Source of the DNA: Tolypocladium sp. Sup5 PDA-1
Taxonomy: Eukaryota > Ascomycota > Sordariomycetes > Hypocreales > Ophiocordycipitaceae
Reading direction: 5' to 3'
Length of the DNA: 64,000 nucleotides
Assembly (NCBI GenBank): GCA_000750105.3
Contig: JPHH03000049.1
Coordinates: 1-64,000 of the forward strand
Shown here in pieces: positions 10,744 to 20,751 of this stretch. The notes under the pieces are model-generated. The model saw only the letters and a program-made list of their open reading frames with translations. It searched no databases and was not told where the DNA came from. A program made the translations under genes and the position numbers. Every line of letters starts with the position of its first letter. Within the stretch, counting starts at the first letter, position 1.

Positions 10744-12408
10744 ATGAAGCTCACGTACCGGCTCGGATCTCCACGGTGGTGGGTCTCAGCAGCGGGCGCC
10801 CTCTCTGTGTTTCTCGTCATCTACGTCCTGCTTCGCCTCCGTTCCCAGTCTCTCATCCGCATCCCCTTTGGCGGCGACTCACTCCCTCTTCTCAACTCCT
10901 CCGCGTACGTCCATGTCGTGCAGCCAGAGCACCCCGAAGGATGGCCGTACCGCGTCTTCAAGAGCTCACCATGGATGCCGCCCAACATCTCCATCACGGT
11001 CAACCGCCCGGGCCTGGCGGATGGGTACCTGTTCATGACGCCAAAGGGGCGCGCCGGCGATCACGGCATCCGGCAGAGCGCGCCGTTTGTCATGGCGTCG
11101 GATAATGAGCTCATGTACGCGTACAACGAGACTCATGGGACGAACGGCCTTCGCGTGCAAGAGATCGCGGGCAAGCCGCACCTGACCTTCTGGCAGGGCG
11201 AGACCACGATCGGGCGTGGATATGGCCAGATCATACTCCTGGATGAAAAGTACCATGAAACGGTCGTTGACCTGCATGCCAGCATTAACTGGGTTCTCGG
11301 CGGCGACCGCAAAGCACCCGGCCTCATTGACTACCACGAGCATGTCGTCACGTCTCAAGGCACCATTTTGGTGACGGCATACAACAACACCCCGACGGAC
11401 TTGCGCGCCGCAGACGGCCCGGAAGACGGATGGGCGATGGACAGCCTCTTTTACGAGATTGACATTGCCACCAGAGAGATCATCTTTAGCTGGAGCGCCC
11501 TCGACCATATCCCAATCACCACATCCCACCTGCCGGTCCAATCCTACATGGGCGATGGCACGATGAGCAGAGCCTGGGACTTCTTCCACATCAACTCCAT
11601 CCAGAAGCTTGGCGACAATTTCCTCATCAACAGTCGCCACATGTGGGCGTGCTATCTAATATCTGGCCAGGACGGCCACATCATCTGGAAGCTCAGCGGG
11701 AGCGGCGATGGCGGCCATTTCGGTCCTGTTCCAGAGCATGGCACGTTTCGATGGCAACATGACGCACGCGCGCACAACGTGACGGAGAGGAGCATGTCCA
11801 TTAGCATCTTTGACAACCACAACATGGTCCAGGACAACGGGACGATGCCCACGCGCGGGCTTCTCCTCGAGGTCGCCCTCCCGCCGGATCCTGCGCGGTC
11901 GCCCGTGGTCCTGCGAGACCTACAAGACTCGAACCAATTCTACAGCGGAAGCCAAGGGAGCTATGACGCCGCGCTCAGCAACGGCAACCAGCTCATGTGC
12001 TACGGTCCATCCCCCGTCGTTCGCGAGTACGGCCCCGCCCACGATGGCAGCGCCCTCCTCTGGGAGGGACGCGTAGGCCTTGACGACAAGGTGCAAACGT
12101 ACCGGGCCTTCAAGGCCGAGTGGCACGCGACCCCCCAAGACTGGAACCCATCGCTGGCGATCGAGGCGCACGGCGGCGACGGCGAGGACCAGTTGCTCAG
12201 AGGCTACGTCTCCTGGAACGGGGCCACGGACGTAGAGGCCTGGGTCGTCTACGTAGGGCGACCGGAGGGCGAGATGCACAAGGTTGGGAGGGCGACGAAT
12301 AGGGGCTTTGAGACGGTGTTTGAGGTTCGCGCGGGCAGAGGGGTGTGTGTAAAGGTGGCTGCGGAGAGGGGACGGGACGAGGTGCGGCATTCGAATGTGG
12401 TGTGCTAG
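10744..12408 (+). CDS. Arylsulfotransferase-fold (ASST-like) membrane-anchored protein
   Basis: A 554-residue, intron-free protein. One hydrophobic segment lies at about residues 12-32 (SAAGALSVFLVIYVLLRL), consistent with a type II anchor or uncleaved signal. The rest resembles the fungal Arylsulfotransferase (ASST, PF14269) family, a predicted beta-propeller: GLIDYHEHVV, SLFYEIDIATREIIFSW, WDFFHINSI, then FRWQHDARAHN and ISIFDNH. The conserved His-bearing strands HINS, HDAR and the DN of ISIFDN are all present. Bacterial ASSTs move sulfate between phenols; fungal members are uncharacterised, so function is not claimed. I took the ATG directly before the membrane segment as start. It follows the desaturase on the same strand 626 bp away; no functional link is visible. 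Confidence 0.8.
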   Translation: MKLTYRLGSPRWWVSAAGALSVFLVIYVLLRLRSQSLIRIPFGGDSLPLLNSSAYVHVVQPEHPEGWPYRVFKSSPWMPPNISITVNRPGLADGYLFMTPKGRAGDHGIRQSAPFVMASDNELMYAYNETHGTNGLRVQEIAGKPHLTFWQGETTIGRGYGQIILLDEKYHETVVDLHASINWVLGGDRKAPGLIDYHEHVVTSQGTILVTAYNNTPTDLRAADGPEDGWAMDSLFYEIDIATREIIFSWSALDHIPITTSHLPVQSYMGDGTMSRAWDFFHINSIQKLGDNFLINSRHMWACYLISGQDGHIIWKLSGSGDGGHFGPVPEHGTFRWQHDARAHNVTERSMSISIFDNHNMVQDNGTMPTRGLLLEVALPPDPARSPVVLRDLQDSNQFYSGSQGSYDAALSNGNQLMCYGPSPVVREYGPAHDGSALLWEGRVGLDDKVQTYRAFKAEWHATPQDWNPSLAIEAHGGDGEDQLLRGYVSWNGATDVEAWVVYVGRPEGEMHKVGRATNRGFETVFEVRAGRGVCVKVAAERGRDEVRHSNVVC

Positions 12409-12712
12409 CTGGTGACGGCGAGGGTGGGTGGGATGGGAATGGCGTACTGCACGATTTTAAGATCGCTGCCGGGTTACATGGCATGAGTATACGATAGACA
12501 GCGTTTTGTCAACATTGGGGTGTAATATAGGCATCCAGACTACAATAATCATGGGGACCATTGGTACATAACACGTCGTAGGTAACCATTGACACTTCGG
12601 TGTCAACACGGCAGAGTTACGTCCCCGTAATGTGAATGGAGTTTTATTCATCATGCAACCGTACACCGTACTGTGCAGGAACCCTTCTCCCCCAAACAAA
12701 GATCCTCGTCGC

Positions 12713-15004
12713 TCAGTGCTCGAGAATAAAGTTGTACAACTCGGCGAGCGAGTCATGCCCTACCCTGTCCAGATATGGCGGTAGATTCCTCCCTGATACA
12801 GACACCTGGATTATCTTTTGGATCAGGCAGCAAAACTCGCGGCAGTGCCGAGACATGCCCGTCATCTGGAGGCAGTCCTGGTCCACCTTGGCCGTCACAG
12901 CTTCCCAGAGCTCTTGCCAGCGAGATATCGCCCTGAGGATGGGTGTTGAAACTAGTGGTAGGGTAGACATTAGGTCGGCAGATACGGCAACGGAGCTTAT
13001 AGCTAGTGATTGTCAGTATATATAGTTGTTGAGATGTGGAAGCTTGGGTGAGTTACCGAAAATTGCGAGCTCCAAGCCAGATAGCGTGATGGAGTCAAGA
13101 GGAAACATTTGCACACCGTCCCAATGCTCGCGCATCAGGGCCTCGGTGAAATCCTTGAGAGACAGGCAACGGGGCGACCTGAGCCTCTGTTGTCTGTACA
13201 GTTCAACGTCGTGTTCTGTAAGATCCTGTGTATCCCACAGCTCTCGAGGACACGGAAGGTCACAGCGCATCTCCTTGATCGATGTCACTGGCGGGACGTG
13301 AAACATGCCGCATTGATGCCAGTCGGCCAGCGTTATCCACGTCGTGGCCCTATCGAACGTCAGCAGTCAGGACGCGCTCCCAGCCGCCGGTGAGGCCTGA
13401 CCAGCCCTTACCTTATGCAGCCCTCTTCATGAATAAACTGGGACGGCGTCGAGTGTGGAGAGCGTCGTATTTGTGATAACCCAAGACAGCGCGCTGCTGA
13501 TACCAAAGCAGGGAGTCGTTGAGTCCGGTTTCTGCGCCGCGTCTCGACGCTGTTCATCAAGAACTGGATGTGGTGAATGAGAAGCGCCGCCTGCAGAGCC
13601 TCTATCGTAGGCCGTGTTAGAGCTGGCTCCTTCGCCATCAGATCCTTCAGATGCCGAAAGGTGTACTCCTCGGCAAGTCGGAGCAGGCCCTTTGCAGAGA
13701 GCGCGTCGTCTCGTGGTGGTGATCGCGTGGCGCCGGCGAGTACCACTGCGAGGATCAGTGCCGTTGATGTCTCCTCGGAGCCAAAGGACGGCATGTGGAC
13801 TACGGGAACGTAGATGTGGCTGAGTCGAAAGAATGTAGTCGTGAAGTTTCTGAGGGTGTGCGGCGCAAAGACTGACTGCGCTACTTCGGGGTCGAACGCC
13901 TTTGTGTAGGAGGGCTCGGTGGCGGAAAGATGCGAATGCAGAGTACTCAGTTCCCGGATGATGGTTTTGGAAAATCTCTCCAATACGCTGAGCCCATCGG
14001 CTGTCAAAGCGGGAACCGATGGGCTGAAGCCTTGCGATGTTGTGAAGCTGTCACCATCGTGGAAGAGCTCGCGACTTTGTTCATTAAAGAATGGTGGAAA
14101 CGCCCAAGGAACAAAAGAGAAAGCCTCCTCATTCAGCGACGGAGAGCTGTCCTCAGTTGGTTCCATGTCTAGATCCATCTCGGGAATATTTTCGTTGACG
14201 ACTTGGTTGTTAGTGAAGCAGTCCAGCATGGTCTCTGCCTTGGGATTCGTCAAAACCCTCAGAAAGGACATTTCAGCATCTGATTGGCTCGCGCTGCTGC
14301 TATACAACGATGCTCTTGAGGCATCATTGTGTTTGTAATCAAGTGTACTGCTGTCTGGCAAGTCGCGGAAGCGACAGGCCAGGTTCCGCGTCACGCAGCG
14401 TCCACATGGGCTCCCCTTGTCGCACGATAGCTTGCTATGGAAGCAGGATTCGCACGCTCGGGGCTTCTGGCCGCGGCGGAATTCCGGGACTTGGTTCTGG
14501 TCGTAGTTCCTGGCGCAGCTGAGGGAATGCTTGCGGCATACGTCGCTAGTTTCGTATTAGCCAGACACATGCGTCTCCTATGGCCTGATGCGGATTGGGC
14601 GCACCCTCTTGCGAAAGGTTTTTGGCAATACTGGCACTTGAACCGGAAGGTTTCGACATCTATAAGAATTATCAGCAGGGCATCATAAACATGCAGGCTT
14701 GCCATTTCGGTTTGGTGGCAGTGGTCAGGCGGATGTGGCAGCGGAGCAGGAGCAGGCAAAGGTGTCGATATGTCGCCTGCTTCAAGCATGAAGAATGTGT
14801 TTACAAAGATGCCAAAAGAATCACGTCCATTGCCAAGAATTAGGCCGAAAGGCCTTAAAGGATGCTGAACTTACGGGTGGCCTCGTGTCGACGGAGGTGC
14901 GTGTTCCGCTGGTACTGCTTGCCGCACGTTGCGCACACATGCGCCTTCGCAGCGGGACCGGCCGTGCCAACCCCGACCGCCGCTGAGTTTCCCGCTACCA
15001 GCAT
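12713..15004 (-). CDS. C2H2 plus Zn2Cys6 fungal transcription factor (CMR1/PIG1-type architecture)
   Basis: Five exons on the minus strand: 15004-14875, 14659-14605, 14545-13412, 13349-13057, 13002-12713; 633 residues, all phases consistent. Finger 1 has C24, C27, H40, H44, the last His being completed across intron 1. Finger 2 has C52, C55, H68, C72, with intron 2 inside it. A Zn2Cys6 binuclear cluster follows immediately at C93, C96, C103, C109, C112, C119. The later part, with a DGLSVLERFSKTI...LRNFTTTFFRLSHIYVPVVH block, fits the fungal-specific transcription factor middle domain. Two C2H2 fingers followed by Zn2Cys6 is the architecture of the melanin regulators Cmr1/Pig1 and several cluster regulators. 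The start at 15004 puts 23 residues before finger 1; an upstream start up to 15367 is possible. The gene is divergent from the complex I subunit gene at 15510. Confidence 0.85.
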
Positions 15005-15509
15005 TGATAATGGCTCGAGCGGGTGATGTGGACAGGGTGCCTGAATTGATGGAAGTTGGGCCAGCCGTGTGTGTTGGAGGTGGGTTTTGTCCGACGATTG
15101 AAGTGCTGGGCCGTGGTGGGTTCTCACCTTGCGGCAGAACCCGGTAGCCCGACCATTCCCGATGGGGTCGCGGCCGACCTGGGCGGCCTGGCATTGCTTC
15201 CTGAGGATACGACCCCAGACAGACACTGGCCATGCATGCTTATTCTTTTGAAATCCGTTTTCCATGGCATCCGGTCGAGCTGTGCCAAACCTTCTGGATC
15301 CAAGGCGTTCACCAGGTTCGCCAACTGTTACTTCTCTTCTACCGACCTCATCCCGGCCAAGTGCCACAGACCTCTAAACAAGTCGGGCATTTTTGTTTAC
15401 GCTGGAGCAGTGACAGCTGGACGATAATTGCCGGCGCCCAAACTTTATTTCCCAGTTTCTCTCGGATTTGGCGTTTCTGCCCCCTAGAAAAGCCGTCGGC
15501 AACGACACA
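15005..15509. promoter_or_regulatory. Shared intergenic region between divergent genes
   Basis: About 505 bp separate the start of the C2H2/Zn2Cys6 factor (minus strand) from that of the complex I subunit gene (plus strand). No TATA box is clear. The open frame on the minus strand continues back to 15367, so part of this segment may be coding if the factor starts earlier. Confidence 0.4.
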
Positions 15510-16356
15510 ATGCGATTGACCCCTACGGTGCCGTGTAAGTCACCTTCTGGACCCCCCTATGCAAGACATACACTTTCCATATAAATGAGGATATGCTGCT
15601 TACTTGGTTTATAGTTCATCGCCGTGTCGGCCTTCCGCTTGCCATTCGATGTCTATCGAGACGACCTCTCGACGGAAACCTCGCCAACCGAGCGCCACTC
15701 TCCACACGAAGCGGGCGCAACCAGCCTATCTCGAAAGATACATCTTTGGCAGCCAGGCATGGCGAGGTGTTGGCACTGGCAGAGAGAAGGAAGGATTCGA
15801 CTGCCGTTGAATATGTGCTGTAAGTGAACACGTCGCTGTGTTCCCTTGTTATCTTGGCCTACCAAAGCATGCGGGGGCCATCGGCTAACAGGTAAACATC
15901 CGCAGAACCACTCTCGACTCTATCGTCAATTGGGCACGCCAGGGCTCACTATGGCCTTTGACATTCGGTCTCGCCTGCTGCGGCATCGAAATGATGCACG
16001 CCTCCATGCCGCGATACGACCAGGACAGGCTGGGCATCATCTTCCGAGCGTCTCCCCGCCAGGCCGACGTGATGATCGTTGCCGGGACCGTTACGAACAA
16101 GATGGCACCGGCAGTGCGCCAATGCTATGACCAGATGCCGGATCCCAAATGGGTGATAAGCATGGGCAGTTGCGCCAATGGGGGCGGATACTACCACTAC
16201 AGCTACTCGGTGGTCAGGGGCGTGGACCGCATTGTGCCGGTGGATATATACGTCCCGGGGTGTCCACCAACTGCAGAGGCTCTCTTGTATGGCGTTTTCC
16301 AGCTTCAGTCCAAGATGAGACGGACCAAGATCACTCGCATGTGGTATCGCAAATAG
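15510..16356 (+). CDS. NADH:ubiquinone oxidoreductase 20-kDa (PSST/NuoB) subunit, mitochondrial
   Basis: Three exons: 15510-15534, 15615-15819, 15906-16356; 226 residues, the usual length for fungal PSST. The first 25-nt exon starts an Arg-rich, acid-poor presequence typical of mitochondrial import. The core carries all four ligands of iron-sulfur cluster N2: the tandem Cys pair in GLACCGIEMMH, the Cys of SMGSCANGGGYYHYSYS and the Cys of VPGCPPTAEALLYG. It ends in the canonical KITRMWYRK. PSST forms part of the ubiquinone site at the base of the complex I peripheral arm. Some positions differ from what I remember of canonical fungal PSST (for example VVRGVDR where VVRGCDR is common, and GIEMMH rather than AVEMMH), so it may be a divergent second copy. 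Intron donors are gtaagt in both cases. Confidence 0.9.
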
Positions 16357-16857
16357 ACTCTGGTCCAGAGCGGCCTTCTCTGGCAACCTCCGGCCGAAGA
16401 GGCCGGGTGGACATGCAGGGGATGGGGATGGTGTCGCTGGACTGCTGGAAATAATTTGCATTACTGTCATTCACAATGAACTCTAGGCTCAGTCTCAGGC
16501 TACACGGTCTAATAGAGAGGCGGTTCAGTGAGACAAGCCCGCCGTTCAATCCCTGGATTCGTCCTCTGTTGACAGGACAGTAAGTTATGTACAGATCTAC
16601 CCGGGCGACTCAGACACCAGTCAATATTCGTGGTGTCTCGTACTGGCGGTTTGAGCTTGATTTCACAGCTCCAATTTTCGTAGCCAACCCGCAGAACTTT
16701 CGTAGCCAACCCTGTGAAGGCACTGATAGTTTCCGGTCTCAAACCCCGTCTATGTATCCAACTCCAAATCCCACACCCCAAGATCCCGTGCTCTTATAGC
16801 CGAAGTGATGCGCCCAAAGCTCGCTCTACAGAGAAATGAATCCAAGATTCGTAGTGC
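16357..16857. other. Intergenic region, no supported gene
   Basis: About 500 bp between the tail-to-tail PSST and cupredoxin genes. Nothing beyond probable 3' untranslated sequence was recognised. Confidence 0.5.
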
Positions 16858-17415
16858 TCAGAAGCCACCGAGAGGGTTAGGGTTGGGAATGACCTTGCCA
16901 CCCTGCTGCACCGGGGGGATGGCAGACACCTTTGTCTTGGCGGCGAGCTCCCTGTGCTTGCTGAGGCTGAAGGCAGGGTTGTCAAAGTTCTGGTTGACGA
17001 CGCCCACCATGCCCTTCTGGCAGTGAGAGCCTGTTTGCTGAGGGCAGTAGTACCAGATGGGTTTCTTGTCCTTGACGACAATCTGGAACACGTCGGGAGC
17101 CTGGTTCTGCTGCGTGACGAAGTTGAAGCCGGCGAAGAAGGAAGTGCCGTCCGCAAGGGGCTGGCAGGGGTCGGCAAAGTTGGATTGCGCAATGGAGTGG
17201 TTCTTGGGGAGGAAGTGCCACTCGACGATGTCGCCAATATCGGCAACAACGTTGTCCGGGTCGAAGTGGAGGCCACCAAGGCCGGCGACCACGGAGTGGG
17301 TTACACCAGTGAGAGTAACCGTCTTGGAGGCATCTCTCGCCGTTGTGGCAGTCGGCGCGGCGGAAACGGTGGCTGCAGCGGCTAGAGAAAGGATGAATGC
17401 TCCGAAAGAATGCAT
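16858..17415 (-). CDS. Secreted cupredoxin (plastocyanin-like, serine-rich-protein family)
   Basis: A 185-residue, intron-free protein. It has a signal peptide (hydrophobic residues about 5-19, cleavage near VSAAP) and then a single cupredoxin domain. Type I copper ligands can be read as H73 (KNHSIAQSNF), C124 (IWYYCPQ), H131 (GSHCQKGM) and M136. C84 and C132 are placed to form the disulfide usual in fungal extracellular cupredoxins. The C-terminus is a short Pro/Asn/Gly tail without a clear GPI signal, unlike many relatives that carry a long Ser/Thr linker and GPI site. Such proteins are found at the cell wall or extracellular space of ascomycetes; redox partners are unknown. Confidence 0.85.
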   Translation of the reverse strand: MHSFGAFILSLAAAATVSAAPTATTARDASKTVTLTGVTHSVVAGLGGLHFDPDNVVADIGDIVEWHFLPKNHSIAQSNFADPCQPLADGTSFFAGFNFVTQQNQAPDVFQIVVKDKKPIWYYCPQQTGSHCQKGMVGVVNQNFDNPAFSLSKHRELAAKTKVSAIPPVQQGGKVIPNPNPLGGF

Positions 17416-18436
17416 GATGGTGATGAGGTTGTAAGTTGCCTTGAGACGGAGTTGTTGATCGTTGAGGCTTGAGAGTGATTGTAGTGATGTCTTGAGTGAA
17501 GTTGAGCTATTGATGGTGATGATGAGTTCTGTCTCAAGAGATTCACCTCTTTATGTATCCATCTCGGAGGCTGCTACTACGGGACATTATCATGGTCTCT
17601 CTTCAAATGGTACAGCCTCTCGGCAGGGCCTACAGCCGGGCGGTGAGGCTGTGGAAAGTGAGGTGAGATTCTTGTCATGTCGCACTGACAGCCGCTGAGC
17701 CTAGCTCAGCACTAGTGATGCCAAATTTATCGCGACGGGCTTCAACTGAGAGCTGATTGGCTACTGCATGAATTGAGGCACCAGATAATAGCCCAACAAC
17801 CACTCTATCGGATTATACGAACTGAATTGGGGCTGGCGCCGCCTCACTGCATGGATTCAGCCCTCCAAAGCCGCGGCACATCCAGCCTGATTCCATGTCA
17901 GTGGACACAACAGCACTTCCTAGATGACCTATATCCTCATGACCATTACTACCTGTCAGAGTTTGCATCACCAATATAGTCTTAGCGCTGGGTGCTCTAA
18001 GCCACTCTGAGTACACGTCGCCGCCAGAGTGCCCATTTTAACGCTTGGATAGCCAACGCGAGACATGGAAGGAAGGGCTGAACGGTTGTTGCTGCAGCAC
18101 TGCAAGGCATACTTCTGCAAGCCGAGCTGCTGGGCTCATATCAAGAGGTGTAAGCAATGGTTGTTGGGGCTGACCTCACACAAAGTACTCTTGCCTATTC
18201 TCAAACAGTCCAGGCCGAGATCCCACGTCAGCTGCGGTACGATTGTAATGCTCCCGACCTCCAGTGGTTGTCATTAACGTCTAGGTGTATGCGCTATGGG
18301 GACATGGAGAGTGACATGTAGCGTCAGACCGTCGTATGGCTACGCTTGATGCGATGTTGCGATGCCCGGAGACTATGGTCTACGTGGATATGATACATGT
18401 ATTTATGGATGCAAGGAATGAAGGCATCGTGGACAC
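17416..18436. other. Intergenic region, no supported gene
   Basis: About 1 kb. The first 200 bp upstream of the cupredoxin start (on the minus strand) should hold its promoter and leader. No open frame beyond 78 codons and no family resemblance was seen elsewhere. Confidence 0.5.
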
Positions 18437-19308
18437 TCAATTGGGAAAGAGACTAGTATACGACGGCGGCGGGTTGTCTGCATCCACCAAAGACAAACCA
18501 GGCTCTCTATAGCCTGTTTCACCGGTAGCAAGAATACGCTGTACCGCCGGCCACAGATGGTTAATGCACCTATACAGGTGGTCCGCCACAGACTCTGCCC
18601 CAACTATCGACGCTGCGAGATAGACCGTGGTCATGGTCATGAGGCAGAGAATGGCTTGTATCTGATCCTTACCCAGACTTGTTGGGAAAAGCGGGAAGAA
18701 CCCTCTGCCGTTCCGGTACTGTATGCGACTCTGGAAGATATGAGGAGGGTCACCCCCAAGACATCCAAGATAAGATGCTAGCTCCCGATGCATCAACGCG
18801 TCGGTCGTGGGTAGTTCGGCCCAATCCCCGCCGAGCTGTCCGTACCATCTAGAGAAATCACCCAACCTCGTCAGCTGACGAAAGGGCCGGCTGGGCTCGG
18901 GATAGTCCTCTAAGAAACCACGGCCGCGCAGGTTATCGGGATACACACCCGCGTCGTAAAGATCCGTAGACGATAAGAGAGGCTTGAGAACAGAGGAAAA
19001 GTCTTGCTCAATCTCGAGGAAGTCTCCGGTCAGGTCCCCACCAAGAGAATAGGCGGCGAAGTAATATTCAAGGCGGGGACGCATGGTCCCCGCTTCCCGC
19101 TGGATTATCCTCCAACCATCCTGTTTGAAGAGGTAGATTCCGTGTCCACCGGGAAAGCCACCCGGGTACACTGGCGGCATTTTCGGCAGAACGATGTCAA
19201 GGCGAGAATAAAAGCACAGCCCAGGATGTCTCCTATTAAAAGCAGTATACCTCCAGTGAAAAGGAATAGGCGGTAGTGTCCGAGAAAAGAGGACGTGTGC
19301 TGCCTCAC
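18437..19308 (-). pseudogene. Orphan membrane-type protein, N-terminal frame break
   Basis: A 247-codon frame (19180-18437) begins at an internal-looking MPPVYPGGFPGGHGIYLF. It has one hydrophobic stretch (IQAILCLMTMTTVYLAASIVG) and a hydrophilic C-terminus ending in DNPPPSYTSLFPN. Immediately upstream, in another frame (19308-19190), lies a strongly hydrophobic segment (LFLFTGGILLLIGDILG...ILAL) that would make a natural preceding membrane helix, so a shift near 19185-19250 probably separates two parts of one protein. The pattern of a helix followed by a short PxxPGG motif recalls the C-terminal part of large fungal multi-pass membrane proteins of unknown function. I cannot name a family with confidence. 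It may be a truncated relic or a gene with an unrecognised intron. Confidence 0.4.
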
Positions 19309-19913
19309 TCTGCCTTATGTACCCAAGAAGGTGCCGTCAATCACGCTGCCACGCTGCGTGCATGAAAGGCATCAGCAACAAGCACTTGGACAAAGAAATA
19401 AAAGGGAAAGAACTGGGTTTGCTCCATGTCGGGAGGAGAGGGCCCCTTCCATTCAGCCACCCAGCACGGCCTCATATGCTATATTACCTGCTCCTCGTTC
19501 TCTTTGTCTCCATGCTCACTCCCCCACAGAGTGTAGGTAGCCGTTCACGACGCCCACGCGCGTCTTATTAATATTAGGTTGCAAGGACTCCCACAAGATC
19601 GACGTCTGTACCAGGTACAATCACCCATCCACCATCACAACTTGATGAGCGGCGAAACAAGACATCATTCCTGGGCGGTTTGGCTACACTTTTACTTTCG
19701 GTGAATACACTGCCCTACGATCTGGGCTTCTAGGAAGGCGAGCCGCAAAGACAAGTCCACATTTTGCGACTGCACTATTCGTCGCGTTGCACGATACCAG
19801 CTATTGCAAGTTTCGCGTGCCGCCAGGCCGCGCTTCAACACGAGAAGCGCAGTCAAACAATAGGCTCAAACAATAGGCAGCTACAAGCGCACTTACTCGC
19901 GTCGTCCTTTGGC
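19309..19913. other. Intergenic region, no supported gene
   Basis: About 600 bp upstream of the subtilisin relic. The propeptide part of that protease should lie here if it was once complete, but I recognise none of it. Confidence 0.45.
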
Positions 19914-20751
19914 TTGACAACCCAATCTGGGGCACCTTGGGGTTTGGGAAGCATCTCCCACCGCGCCAAAGGCTCAACGAACTACACGAGGGTGGCAAGG
20001 ATATCTTTGCTTACATTGCCGACTCCGGTGTCTATATCGGCCACAGCGACTTCGAAGGTCGTGCCTCACTTGGTTACAATGCTGCCGGGGTGAGCACTAT
20101 GACTCTGGCGGGCATGGCACGCACGTCGCAGGCACAATTGGCTCCCGAACGTTCGGCGTTGCCAAGAAGGTGTCGCTTATCTCGGTCAAGGTCTTCCAAG
20201 GCAGAACGGCATCGAACACTGTGATTTTGGGTGGATACAGCCTGGGCCGTCAACGACATCATCCGCAAGGGTCGCCAGGGCAAGGCTGTCATCAACTTGT
20301 CACTCAGAGGTGACTACTCCGAGGCCTAGAATGATGCTGTGGATGCGGCGTACGCAAAGGGTGTCGTCACCGTCATCGCAGCTGGGAATGACGGGGAAGA
20401 TGCCGCCAGCGTGTCTTCTGCGTCCGCTGCCAACGGAATCACGGTTGGCTCTGTTGATGTGGGCCGAACCATTGCTTGGGACTCCAACTACGGAAATGTC
20501 CTTGACGTCTTCGGCCCTGGTGTTGATATTACGTCTCTGGGTACAAGCCAGGGGCGACTCAGCGCATGTCTGGAACGTCAATGGCCACCCCTCACGTTGC
20601 TGGCCTGGTTGTGTACTTCCAGTCCGTTGAGGGACTTTCCACCCCGATTTCCATCGCCTCTCGCATCAAGTCCTTGGCCACACGAAATGTGGTTCAAGGC
20701 TTTATCGGCAACATTTTCAACGTTTTTGTCTACAACAGCAACGGCGTCTAA
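19914..20751 (+). pseudogene. Subtilisin-like serine protease (S8, proteinase K type), degraded
   Basis: Fragments in all three plus frames line up in the order of the mature domain of fungal cuticle-degrading proteases: GAPWGLGSIS; DIFAYIADSGVYIGHSDFEG with the catalytic Asp; HGTHVAGTIGS with the catalytic His; INLSLRGDYSEA; VVTVIAAGNDGEDAA; and finally MSGTSMATPHVAGL with the catalytic Ser, down to a stop at 20749-20751. Frame changes occur between about 19960 and 19990, near 20090, near 20235 and near 20555. An in-frame TAG stands at about 20328. The propeptide and signal peptide are not found upstream. The damage is by indels and one stop, not the dense C-to-T pattern of the AT-rich islands. 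It cannot encode an active enzyme. Confidence 0.85.
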
